A stretch of 64,000 nucleotides of DNA from Closterium sp. Naga37s-1 (Eukaryota; Streptophyta; Zygnematophyceae; Desmidiales; Closteriaceae), in contig CANJKZ010000774.1 in NCBI GenBank assembly GCA_947471745.1, positions 930,001-994,000 of the forward strand, read 5' to 3'. Every line of letters begins with the position of its first letter. Position 1 is the first letter of the stretch. The notes under the pieces were generated by a model. That model saw nothing but the letters and a program-made list of their open reading frames with translations. It did not search any database and had not been told where the DNA came from. Below, in pieces: positions 10,362-20,228 of the stretch. The position numbers and the translations under genes are program-made.

Positions 10362-11916
10362 ATGGTGAGCTACGTTTACTTGGCGTTTCGCCGCAGTAGT
10401 CGTTCATGAGCATCTCTGCATAATCTGAATGTTCTGTCGTGTCCCCCGTATATGCAGGCTCTCCCTGGTCAGACAACACCTGAAGGTTGCCCCAGCTTCA
10501 AGCTGATTCTTGTTGGTGATGGCGGTACAGGTACGCTTCTCTTTTTACACAGTTCGTTTATGCGACGCCTAGACAGGAGCGTTAATTTGGTTTTTTTTTG
10601 CTTGTTTCAGGAAAGACGACCTTTGTGAAGCGTCACTTAACGGGTGAATTTGAGAAGCGCTATGAACGTAAGTTTAAGGTTGTCATGGTTTCGGTTTTAG
10701 CGTTACTTTTCAGCCATCGTATCAGCGTTAACAGTCACCCCGTTTTTCATGCCGCAGCCACTATCGGTGTGGAAGTCCACCCCCTTGATTTCTACACCAA
10801 CTGCGGTCGGATTCGCTTCTACTGCTGGGACACAGCAGGTCAAGAGAAGTTCGGCGGTCTTCGTGACGGTTACTAGTAAGCTCTTCCACGATTGTCGACA
10901 CTTTCTCCCCGTTCTAAGTCTGCTACGCTAGTTCACTCCACCGAAGTTAGTTGTCACCGTGTAGCCCATAGCGTAGTATTGAACGAGCTAAAGGAAACCG
11001 ATCGCCTGCATGGGAGCAGATCGGTGTGATTGACAAGACGAGGTGTTGTTTATTGGCACTGCGGTCAAGCTTTAGGGTTAGTAGAGCGGAGAGTGCGAAG
11101 GATTGGCCAAAATAGATCGTAGTACTTAACTAGCGCCTGCGTTTACGTAGCCCGTCTCGTTGCCCTCCTCCCTTTCGTCCGATCGTTTTCAGTCTAGAGA
11201 CGACCTCAAGCTGACCCTCTTATATTTTCCTTCGCATTTCAGTATCCACGGGCAATGTGCGATCATCATGTTTGACGTGACATCGCGGCTGACATACAAG
11301 AACGTCCCTACATGGCACAGAGATCTGTGCAGGTAAGCTTGAAGCTTGTTGGTTGTGTTACGAACGAAACATTGAAGACACGCTGCTTATTCTTTTTCCT
11401 TTACCTCTTTCCCAGGGTGTGCGAAAACATCCCCATCGTCCTCTGTGGAAATAAGGTTGACGTGAAGAACCGTCAGGTGAAGGCCAAGCAGGTGACTTTC
11501 CATCGCAAGAAGAATCTGCAGTACTACGAGATTTCTGCCAAGAGCAACTACAACTTTGAGAAGCCGTACTTGTACCTTGCCAGGAAGCTTGCCGGGTAAG
11601 TTCATGATCTTTATTTAACTAACTTGAGGAGTGTGCTCTTTAAAGGCTTTCTAAACCCCCCTGGTTACTGCGTACTGCTTTCAGGGATGCTAATCTTCAC
11701 TTTGTGGAGTCGCCTGCTCTTGCACCACCTGAGGTCGCCATCGACCTTGAGCAGCAGGCCAAGTAAGTAGTAGTTTAATGTCAATTACCAAGAGCGATCA
11801 TTGTGAAGGTCGGTCATTCATTTCCTGTGTTTTGAACTGTTTGCAGGTACGAGCAAGAGCTTGCCGCTGCTGCTGCTCAGCCACTTCCAGATGAGGATGA
11901 TGACTTGGTGGAGTAA
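10362..11916 (+). CDS. RAN: Ran small GTPase (8 coding exons)
   Basis: Coding exons are 10362-10364 (the ATG alone), 10458-10530, 10611-10667, 10758-10875, 11243-11332, 11416-11595, 11685-11762 and 11847-11916, giving 222 residues with every phase matching. Ran binds GTP/GDP and drives nuclear import and export through importins and exportins; it also acts in spindle assembly. Seen in order: P-loop GDGGTGKT (21-28), effector region [85 protein letters not shown] and the acidic C-terminus ending DEDDDLVE, typical of Ran and absent from Rab or Rho. There is no C-terminal prenylation cysteine, as expected. The ATG is followed directly by gtgagc and the second residue comes from exon 2, so the annotated start depends on that first splice. 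Confidence 0.97.
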
Positions 11917-12973
11917 AAGGTTGGCTGGACGTTATCCACACGCGCTGACCGTCAATTAGCTGCAATCATACAAATCTTTATGTATGTTTGCATTGATTTA
12001 GGCGATTCATACAAGGTGCCTTTAGCTTATCCCGTATTTGTAGTGTCACCAAATTTCATAGGCTACGTTAGTTACCAGATTATATGTGAATGTGTGCTAT
12101 TTCAAATTCATTTTAAACTCAAACCGCTGTGCACCCTTCTCACGCCTGATCGATTTGGAAAAGCGAGGAAATGTAAGGAAAATACATTATCCTTACTTTG
12201 CATCCCTGCTCAATGCATACACCACTGTTCCCGCCAACAACCTTCAACAGTGCACCGTTTCCACTCGCGACACTCGCCTCGACCACTGTTCCCTCCACTG
12301 TTCACGACGCGACCCAACCAGGGCCTGGAAGATATGCCACAAGTAACCATCATGTGACCCGATAACATCAATGGTAAAAAAAAAAATGCGTACGGTAACT
12401 GTATCGAGTATCCTGACGGGCTTGGTAAGTGGGGTCATGGATTCAGTCACTAACAACAGGTAAAAAATCACCCGAATGGTAACACATGAAACTCCCGCCA
12501 TAAATTCCTGAAACCAGGCCGATTTCCCGCTCGCGCCAACTCGTGCGGAGAGGTTTGATGCACGCCTGTGCTGTCGAGCCTGCAGCCCACGGTAACCACA
12601 CCACGATCCGACGTGCTGTACACCCCCCTGCTCGCTACGGTTCCAACCAATTTCCCGCTCGCGCCAACTCGTGCGGAGAGGTTTGATGCACGCCTGTACC
12701 GTCAAGCCTGCAGCCCACGGTAACCACACCACGATCCGACGTGCTGTACACCCCCCTGCTCGCTACGGTTCCAACCAAGTACGCAACCTTGATCCCAACG
12801 CATCTCTCCAACTTACTTCCCGCCATCAGCTATTACTCACGCTATTACTAGTAGCTATAGCTTTTGCTAGCTGTCTTCCCCGTCACGCATCCAAGGCGTT
12901 CGTTAGCAACACCTGACGTCTATCAACGGTGCGTGCCTTAGCCCAAAAGCCTTTTCCCATCCGTTCACGTTTA
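11917..12973. other. Ran 3' flank
   Basis: No coding region is supported. AT-rich sequence just after the stop (11,940-12,200) is the likely 3' untranslated region. The rest is unique sequence plus the 128-bp tandem duplication listed separately. The interval ends where the inverted terminus of the large Mutator-like element begins. Confidence 0.5.
12523..12778. repeat. 128-bp tandem duplication
   Basis: Two adjacent direct copies (12523-12650 and 12651-12778), both starting tttcccgctcgcgccaac, differ at only a few positions. It is a recent duplication outside any gene I can support. Confidence 0.92.
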
Positions 12974-13299
12974 GTCCCTTGTTACTCGAAAAATACTACT
13001 AATACATATAAAAGAATCGATCAGACCGCTGTCCCAGCGGCCGGCGCGCCGCTCCGCGCATCGCGCCGATCGGGCCTGATCGTCGCGAGATGCATCGAGA
13101 TGATCAGGAGCAGCCGCCGTCGCGATGTGCATTGCGGCCAGCTTCGGGCCGCAACGCGCTTCGCGCCGACCGGGCCGCCGCCGTCGAAATGCGCAATGAG
13201 GCCACCTTGCTGGGCGCATCACGACGATCCGCTACCATGATACGCCAAGCCGCCAGCCCGCCGCTCAGCGCGTCGCGCCTCTCTGGCCACCGCCGAGAC
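12974..13299 (+). repeat. Left inverted terminus of the Mutator-like element (outer part)
   Basis: This matches the reverse complement of 29,340-29,685 with many substitutions and small gaps. It contains degenerate subterminal units of roughly 60 bp built on gcggccagctt and cgcgccgaccgggccgcc. The arm continues after the inserted LTR element at 15,295 with the block gggttcccatgcactctcg. Confidence 0.75.
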
Positions 13300-13304
13300 C
13301 AGGG

Positions 13305-13615
13305 TGTGAGGGTGTGGGGGAGCCAGGGGAGTGGCATTGGGGTGGCGGGTGTGAGACCAACCAGCCCCCGTCCCTCTGAGGTGGGGGGGGGGGGGAGGAG
13401 AGTAAGGGGGTGGCAGGAGTGTTAGAATATATCTGTAACTGCCTGTAGCTGTAGTTAGTGTAGTTATTATAAACTTGTTGGTGGTGTACCTTCTTTGCAT
13501 GCTGTTTGCTATTTGTACCTCGCTCCATAGTGAACTCACCCACTCTTTGCCTAAACTCTCTCGACTCCCTTTGGCCTAGGCTAATAAGCCTAGGCCCTAC
13601 TCTTACTATTCAACA
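13305..13615 (+). repeat. 5' LTR of the 2.0 kb coding-free element
   Basis: It runs from TGTGAGGG to CAACA and is followed at once by the primer-binding site. It corresponds to 14858-15294 but is about 126 bp shorter. Confidence 0.85.
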
Positions 13616-13751
13616 TGGTATTCAGAGCAGGCACCTTCCTGCTGCCTTCCTTAACGGGCCCACCAAGTCTTCCGCTGCTGTCCTGCCTTTCTCGCACTAT
13701 GGGCGCGCGGCGGTTTTCTGCCCGTTGCGCCGCCCTGCTGAACGCGCGACG

Positions 13752-13954
13752 CCCTGCCTGCCCGTCGTGCGCCCCGAGGTGCGCGACGGTGCCCTGCCTG
13801 CCTGCCCGTCGTGCGCCCCGTGGCGCGCGACGGTGCCCTGCCTGCCCGTCGTGCGCCCCGTGGCGCGCGACGGTGCCCTGCCTGCCCGTCGTGCGCCCCG
13901 TGGCGCGCGACGGTGCCCTGCCTGCCCGTCGTGCGCCCCGAGGCGTGCGGCGGT
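13752..13954 (+). repeat. 40-bp GC-rich tandem repeats in the coding-free element
   Basis: About five copies of a roughly 40-bp unit built on cctgcccgtcgtgcgccccg followed by a gcgcgacggtgc block. It is followed by 15-bp gcagccgcccctgg units from about 14,038 to 14,190. The long open frames across it are a by-product of the repeat and show no recognisable domain. Confidence 0.85.
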
Positions 13955-13957
13955 TTC

Positions 13958-14030
13958 GTCGCCTGTCGAGCGCGGCCCCCCCCAGGTCGCCTCGACAGGC
14001 GACGGGAGGGGCGACCTGGGGGGGGCCGCG
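13958..14030. repeat. Two interleaved perfect inverted repeats
   Basis: Arm A (13958-13969) pairs with A' (13992-14003), 12 of 12 bases. Arm B (13971-13990) pairs with B' (14011-14030), 20 of 20 bases. The order A-B-A'-B' means the two stems cannot nest, so a transcript could form either hairpin or a pseudoknot-like fold. Confidence 0.85.
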
Positions 14031-14508
14031 CGTCGGAGCAGCCGCCCCTGGTGCAGCCGCCCCTGGAGCAGCCGCCCCTGGTGCAGCCGCCCCTGGACCT
14101 CAGCAGCCGCCCCTGGCCCCTGGAGCAGCCGCCCCTGGTGCAGCCGCCCCTGGACCCCGCGTCGCCGCCCCTGGACCCCGCGACGCTGCCCCTGGACCCC
14201 ACGGTGCCGATCCTGCAGCTGCATGCGACGCCGTTCCTGGACCCGGTGCAGCCGCCTCCCTGTGCTGCCGGTTGCCGCCCGTTGCTGCCCGTGCCTGTGC
14301 TGCCCATTGCCGCCCGTTGCTGCCCGTGCCTGTGCTGCCCGTTGCTGCTCTCCCCCCCCCCCGCCCCCCTTCTTCGTCTCCCTGCTGCGCGTGCAGCCGT
14401 GGAACGGAGGGTATGAGGGTGGCGGGTATGGGGGTGATGGGTGGTGTGTTTCCCTTCCCCTCCTCCTCCTTTCGTTCCCACTGCTGCAGCTGCCACTGGG
14501 GGGAGGGT

Positions 14509-14853
14509 TGTCAGAATCCCAACCACTAGACCATTGGGATAAAAGGGCTTGTTAAGTAGCGGGTCAGTGCGCCCATAACCCCCCAGGACAACGAGCCTGT
14601 AACCCTTCCCTAGGATCAATCGGGGATCACCAGTGGACCTCTGACACCCCCCCGCACTGGGATGCCCGAAGTGCACACACTGGGATTCGAACCCGAGACC
14701 TTCGCTCTGATAACATGTCAGAATCCCAGTCACTAGACCATTGGGATAGAAGGGCTTGTTAAGTAGCGGGTCAGTGCGCCCATAACCCCCCAGGACAACG
14801 AGCCTGTAACCCTTCCCTAGGATCAATCGGGGATCACCAGTGGACCTCTGACA
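14509..14853 (-). mobile_element. 345-bp miniature LTR element (SMART-like), nested
   Basis: Two 138-bp direct repeats (14509-14646 and 14716-14853), each bounded by TGTCAGA and TCTGACA, enclose only 69 bp. The whole is flanked by the 5-bp duplication AGGGT (14504-14508 and 14854-14858). Read on the minus strand, the interior starts tgttatcagagcgaagg, close to the methionine-initiator primer site of copia elements, and ends in a gcggggggg purine tract. The element therefore has LTR, primer site, purine tract and LTR with no coding capacity. The interior and LTR end also spell A-box-like and B-box-like tRNA motifs (tggtctagtg and ggttcgaatccc), so a tRNA-derived SINE dimer is the alternative; the 5-bp duplication and TG..CA ends favour the LTR reading. 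It looks whole and young. Confidence 0.75.
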
Positions 14854-14857
14854 AGGG

Positions 14858-15294
14858 TGTGAGGGTGTGGGGGAGCCAGGGGAGTGGCATTGGGGTGGCG
14901 GGTGTGAGACCAACCAGCCCCCGTCCCTCTGAGGTGGGGGGGGGGGAGGAGAGTAAAGGGGTGGCAGGAGTGCCTGCCCCTTTGCTGTTGTACCTGCTTT
15001 GTTACCTTGCCTGCTGTTGCTGTTTTCTCTGTTCGTGGTGTACCCATCCAGGATGTGTCGCTACACAGACTCCTGCTGCAGGCAGTTATGGGGGAGTGTT
15101 AGAATATATCTGTAACTGCCTGTAGCTGTAGTTAGTGTAGTTATTATAAACTTGTTGGTGGTGTACCTTCTTTGCATGCTTTGTTTGCTATTTGTACCTC
15201 GCTCCATAGTGAACTCACCCACTCTTTGCCTAAACTCTCTTGACTCCCTTTGGCCTAGGCTAATAAGCCTAGGCCCTACTCTTACTATTCAACA
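14858..15294 (+). repeat. 3' LTR of the 2.0 kb coding-free element
   Basis: The 437-bp repeat starts TGTGAGGG and ends CAACA next to the CAGGG target duplication. It contains a pyrimidine-rich middle segment that the 5' LTR lacks. Confidence 0.85.
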
Positions 15295-15339
15295 CAGGGT
15301 TCCCATGCACTCTCGTCTGCTAGCCTCCCCTCTCGTGCT

Positions 15340-17099
15340 CTCTTGTCTCCTACCCATCTTTCTCTCACCCCCTCTCATACACACTCATCCCCTCTCCATC
15401 CCTCTCTCACCCCCTCTCATACACACTCATCCCCTCTCCATCCCTCTCTCTCACCCCCTCTCATACACTCATCCCCTCTCCATCCCTCTCACCCACTCTC
15501 ATATACTCTCATTCCCTCTCATACCCTCTCATCCACTCTCATCCCCTCTCATACCCTCTCAAACACTCTCATCCACTCTCATCCCCTCTCACACACTCTC
15601 ATCCACTCTCATCCCCTCTCACACACTCTCATTCCCTCACAGACACTCTCCTACACTCTCATACACTTTCATCCCCTCTCATTCGCTTTCATCCCCTTTC
15701 ATCCTCTCTCATTCCCTCTCATACACTCTCATACACTCTCATACACTCTGATACACTCTCATCCCCTTTCATCCCCTCACACACTCTCATTCCCTTTCAT
15801 CCCCTCTCACTCACTCATTCACTCATATTCCCTCTCATTCCCATTCATCCACTCTCATTCCCTCTCATTCCCTCTCACTCCCTCTCATCCACTCTCATTC
15901 CCTCTCATCCCCTTTCATCCCCTCTCATTACCTCTCATCCCCTCACATACACTCTCATTCCCTCTCATACACTCTCATTCCCTCTCATACACTCTCATCC
16001 CCTCTCATTCATGGTCATCCCTTTTCATCCCCTCTCATACACTCTCATACACTCTCATACACTCTCATACACTCTCATTCCCTCTCATACACTCTCATTC
16101 CTTCTCATACACTCTCATCCCCTCTCATTCATGGTCATCCCCTTTCATCCCCTCTCATTCCCTCTCATACACTCTCATACACTCTCATCCCCTCTCATTC
16201 ACTCTCATACACTCTAATACACTCTCATCCCCTCTCTTCCCCTCTCATCTCCTCTCATCCCTTCTCAACCCCTCTCATTCAATCTCATCCCCTCACATAC
16301 ACTCTCATCCCCTCTCATTCACTCTCATTCCCTCTCATTCCTTCTCATACCCTCTCATCCCCTCTCATCCACACTCATACACTCTCATCCCCTCTCATCC
16401 CCTCTCACACACTCTCATTCCCTCTCATACACTCTCATACACTTTCATCCCCTCTCATCCACTTTCATCCCCTTTCATCCCCTCTCATTCCCTCTCATAC
16501 ACTCTCATACACTCTCACCCCCTCTCATCCCCTCTCATTCTCTCTCATCCACTCTCATAGACTCTAATACACTCTCATCCCCTCACACACTCTCGTTCCC
16601 TTTCATCCCCTCTCATTCACTCTCATTCACTCATATTCCCTCTCATTCCCACTCATCCACTCTCATTCCCTCTCATTCCCTCTCATTCCCTCTCATTCAC
16701 TCCCATTCCCTCTCATTTCCTCTCATCCCCTCTCATCCCCTTTCATCCCCTTTCATCCCCTCTAATTCTCTCTCATACACTCTCATACACTCTCACACTC
16801 TGATACACTCTCATCCCCTTTCATCCCCTCACTTTCATTCCCTTTCATCCCCTTTCATTCCCTCTCATACACTCTCATACGCTCTGATACACTCTCATCA
16901 CCTTTCATCCCCTCACACACTCTCATTCCCTTTCATCCCCTCTCATTCACTCCCATTCACCCATATTCCCTCTCATTCCTATTCATCCACTCTCATTCCC
17001 TCTCATTCCCTCTCATCCACTCTCATTCCCTCTCATCCCCTTTCATCCCCTTTCAGCCCCTCTCATTCCCTCTCATCCCCTCTCACACACTCTCATCCA
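15340..17099 (+). repeat. Left 10-bp satellite array (ctctcat type)
   Basis: This is 1.76 kb of a 10-bp unit, consensus (a/c)ctctcat(a/c/t)c, in the plus-strand pyrimidine orientation. Because 10 is one more than a multiple of 3, all three plus frames read the same ten-residue cycle (such as HSHPLSYTLI) without stops. The array ends at ctcatccag, directly before the transposase coding sequence. Confidence 0.95.
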
Positions 17100-20000
17100 G
17101 GGGAGGGGCATGGATATCCGCCACATCCACTTGTCTCCCCCTTACACGGGAGTCTTTTTGCATCACCCATTTGGTTCGAAACTTCAAAAACAAGTTCAGG
17201 AAAGATTTGGACGGACGAATTCTTGCAGCTGCCGCGGCTCTGACACCGCTCGTGTACCTCAAGACAATGGAAAAAATTGAGATGGAATGTCCCGGTGGAT
17301 CCTCGTACCTTGTGGACAATGGATTGGGCGTTAAGTGGGCGACAGCTTATTTTGGAGCACCGCGTTATGGGTGCTTGTCTTCTAATCCCGTTGAGTCTCA
17401 CCATGCGTCACTTTCGGGATTGCGGGATAAGAATCCGACGCAGGTGCTGCTAGGCTTGGCATCTAGGCTATCGACGAAGATCGAAGAGAGACGTCGATTG
17501 TACTCCGAGATGACAGCCGCTGACTTCCCCCCCAGGACAAAGCCAATAGTCCTTGGGAATCGCGATGAGGGCAAAAGATACAGGGTGGCTGAATCGGGAG
17601 AGAACGAGTACATAGTGTGCCAAGGGGAGGAGTCGCGCGTCGTGACCACAAACCCCGAGGATCTTGCAGCCACCCACTGCTCACGTGGCTACACCAAGTA
17701 AGTGGTGTTTAGGTTCTGTTTTTAGGGATGTGGGATGATACGGCATCATGGGATGACAGGGCAGCATGGGGTGAAATTATATTGTTTTCCTTAAACATGA
17801 CTTATCCTATGGGAGGGCACTGTTCGTATATTTGTGAGCTGCCTTGGGGGGGGGGGGGGGGGGGGGCACTGTTCGTATATTTACAGGATGCTTGATAGTT
17901 TCAGTCATGCGTTAATCCATTTTTACCTCTTCGCCCATCTATCCCAAAAACAGGGAATATGGGCTGCCATGCGTACACATCTTCGCCGTGTTCAGAAATG
18001 ATGGTCAGAAGGCGCACGCAGTGATCCAGAAATATCACACAACTCCTGCACTGCAACAAGTGTACAGAACGCCGATCCGACTCCTCGACCCAACCTCTGT
18101 GGTCCATGACGGCGTTACCCTCCCTCCGGTCTACAAGAAGAAGGCAGGTCGGCCACCAAAGCGAAGAATGCGGTCCACAGGAGAGATGGACCCAATCAAG
18201 TTGCGCAAGTGTGGAAAGTGCGGTGAGTACGGTCATAATGCCCGAACATGCGAGGTCCGTGCAGCCAACAGAGTGTTGTGGGAGGCTTTGCAAACCCCCG
18301 CAGGGCAATTGTCAGTGCAAACAATGACGGACGCAGATGGTGCAGTGCATGTAGCCCTGTGCAACGCTTGCAACCGAACTCACCGCAGAGGGATTAGGTG
18401 TCAAGCCATGCGTAGACAAGGACAGCCGGGTGATGTGGAGGAGGAGTCGTGCAGCGAGGATGATGGGAGTGTCGGTTTGGTTGAAGGGATTGGTGAAGAG
18501 GATGAGGAGGGACGGGATGATCGTGACACCGTGACATATGGTGGGGCGCTGATCGATGTGTTTGGTAGGGATCCTGGAACTGCCGGTGATGTTGGTCTTG
18601 GTGAACGCACAACCACGAACTCAGACTTGCCCACTCAAACAGATAATTCAGGGGCGACACAGATAGACATCACACAAGAGAGTCAGGCGGGACGAGTGTC
18701 GGATACTTCGGTGGCCGAGCGGGTGGAAGGGCTGAGGACTGCGGAGGACGTGGTTGCAGGGCGTATACGGCGGATACAGGGATTACTCCTGCAGCGTGAT
18801 GTAGCGAGACAGGCAGGAGAGGAACGTACATCAACTAAAGGTAGGGGCAGAGGCAGGGGACGCCATGCAAGCACAGGGCAACAGGGAAGAGGAAGAGGGA
18901 GAGGGAGAGGCAGAGGCAGATATGGATCTCGGTCGTCCACGGAACAGCAGGGCGGAGCTGAACGGTTGGAACAAAATGGTGGCAGCGGATTGGAAGGGAT
19001 GGAAGGTCAGCAAGGGTTGAGAGGGCAGCAGAGAAGGGGAGGACAGCTGGGGTTGGGAGGGCAGCAAAGGATGGAAGGGCAGCAAAGGATGGGAGGGCAG
19101 CAGGGGATGGCCAGGCAGCATGGGATGACAGGGCAGCAGGGGAGCAGAGGACAGGCGGGGTTGGGAGGGCAGCAGAGGATGGGAGGGCAGCAGGGGATGG
19201 GAGGGCAGCAGGGGATGGGAGGGCAGCAGGGGATGGGAGGGCAGCAGGAGATGGCAAGGCAGCACGGGATGACAGGGCAGCAGGGGAGCGGAGGACAGGC
19301 GGGGTTGGGAGCGCAGCAGGGGATGGGAGGGCAGCAGGGGATGGGAGGGCAGCAGGGGATGGCAAGGCAGCACGGGGTGACAGGGCAGCAGGGGAGTGGA
19401 GGACAGGCAGGGTTGGGAGCGCAGCAGGGGATGGGAGGGCTGCAGGGGATGGGAAGGCAGAATGGGATGACACTGCAGCAGGGGTGCGGAGGACAGGCGG
19501 GGTTGGGAGGGCAGCAGGGGATGGGAGGGCTGCAGGGGATGGGAGGGCAGCAGGGGATGGCCAGGCAGCACGGGATGACAGGGCAGCAGGGTAGCGGAGG
19601 ACAGGCGGGGATGGGAGCGCAGCAGGGGATGGGAGGGCAACAGGGGATGGGAGGGCAGCAGGGGATCGGAGGGCAGCAGGGGATGGCAAGGCAGCACGGG
19701 ATGACAGGGCAGCAGGGGAGCGGAGGACAGGAGGGGTTGGGAGGGCAGCAGGGGATGGGAGGGCTGCAGGGGATGGGAGGGCAGCACGGGATGACAGGGC
19801 AGCAGGGGAGCGGAGGACAGGCGGGGTTGGGAGGGCAGCAGGGACTGGGAGGGCTGCATGGGATGGCCAGGCAGCACGGGATGACAGGGCAGCAGGGGTG
19901 CGGAGGACAGGCGGGGATGGGAGGGCAGCAGGGACTGGGAGGGCAGCAGGGGATGGGAGGGCTGCAGGGGATGGGAGGGCTGCAGGATACGAGAGGCCAA

Positions 20001-20228
20001 CTTGGGTCCCAGGAAGCGTTACAAGGGCAAATTGGGTACGTTCAAGCCCTTAACCAACGATGGGGACGCGTGGGAATACCAATGTACGGGAATGTTGCAG
20101 GCCTGGAGCATCGTTGGAGCCATGTGGGCATGCCATTGCAACGGGAGGTTGAGGGGTCGGTGCCTAGTATGCACAACAGGACGTCGTGCCAACAGGGGGA
20201 CGATATCAGTAACAACTCTTTGCAGTAG
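17100..20228 (+). pseudogene. Mutator-like (MULE) transposase, C-terminal part with zinc knuckle and Gly-Gln-Met repeat tail
   Basis: Two exons are clear: about 17100-17697 and 17954-20228, joined in phase at a GT-AG intron. Coding similarity begins at the satellite edge with FCITHLVRNFKNKFRKDLDG, continues through the family signature WATAYFGAPRYGCLSSNPVE and LRDKNPTQVLLGLASRLSTK, and reaches a SWIM-like zinc motif (HCSRGYTKEYGLPCVHIF) split by the intron. Exon 2 then has a basic KKKAGRPPKRR patch and a perfect CCHC zinc knuckle (CGKCGEYGHNARTC), followed by an acidic stretch. After that come about 30 residues of RG repeats and about 330 residues of GQQGMGG-type repeats ending near 20,000. 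The N-terminal DNA-binding region and the first catalytic aspartates are not seen on this strand; the satellite occupies their place, unless the array lies in a large intron (its end, catccag, could be an acceptor). MULE transposases cut and paste elements with long inverted ends. The repeat tail is unusual for the family. Confidence 0.8.
18985..19995 (+). repeat. 18-bp in-frame minisatellite with higher-order units in the transposase tail
   Basis: The base unit is gggcagcaggggatggga, translated GQQGMG. About eight higher-order units follow the pattern ARQHGMTGQQGSGGQAGLG plus a variable number of GQQGMG units. Unit number differs between successive blocks, as expected from slippage or unequal exchange that keeps the frame. 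Confidence 0.92.

Larger units (their letters stand above)
13305..15294 (+). mobile_element. Coding-free LTR retroelement (TRIM/LARD-like), inserted in the left arm
   Basis: Both LTRs begin TGTGAGGGTG and end CTATTCAACA. The element is bounded by the 5-bp target duplication CAGGG at 13300-13304 and 15295-15299. A copia-type primer site (tggtattcagagcagg) follows the 5' LTR at 13616, and a purine tract ctggggggaggg precedes the 3' LTR, split from it by a later insertion. The 5' LTR (311 bp) is shorter than the 3' LTR (437 bp); shared parts are nearly identical, so insertion is recent. The interior has no gag or pol, only GC-rich tandem repeats and a hairpin-rich block. It therefore looks non-autonomous and structurally whole apart from the unequal LTRs and the nested 345-bp element. 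Confidence 0.85.

Noticed and set aside
13506-14555. Overlapping 300-420-codon frames on both strands
   Set aside because: Produced by GC-rich tandem repeats in the coding-free LTR element; composition follows the repeats, and the frames run through LTR and nested element sequence.
14690-14760. Possible tRNA gene on the minus strand (A-box-like and B-box-like motifs)
   Set aside because: No proper acceptor stem or standard anticodon loop can be formed; the motifs span an LTR/primer-site junction of the 345-bp element.
15343-16560. 405-codon plus-strand open frame
   Set aside because: Same satellite in the left array, in the opposite orientation; not a gene.
18831-20000. 389-codon minus-strand frame of HPLLPS-type repeats
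   Set aside because: Antisense shadow of the Gly-Gln-Met repeat in the transposase tail.
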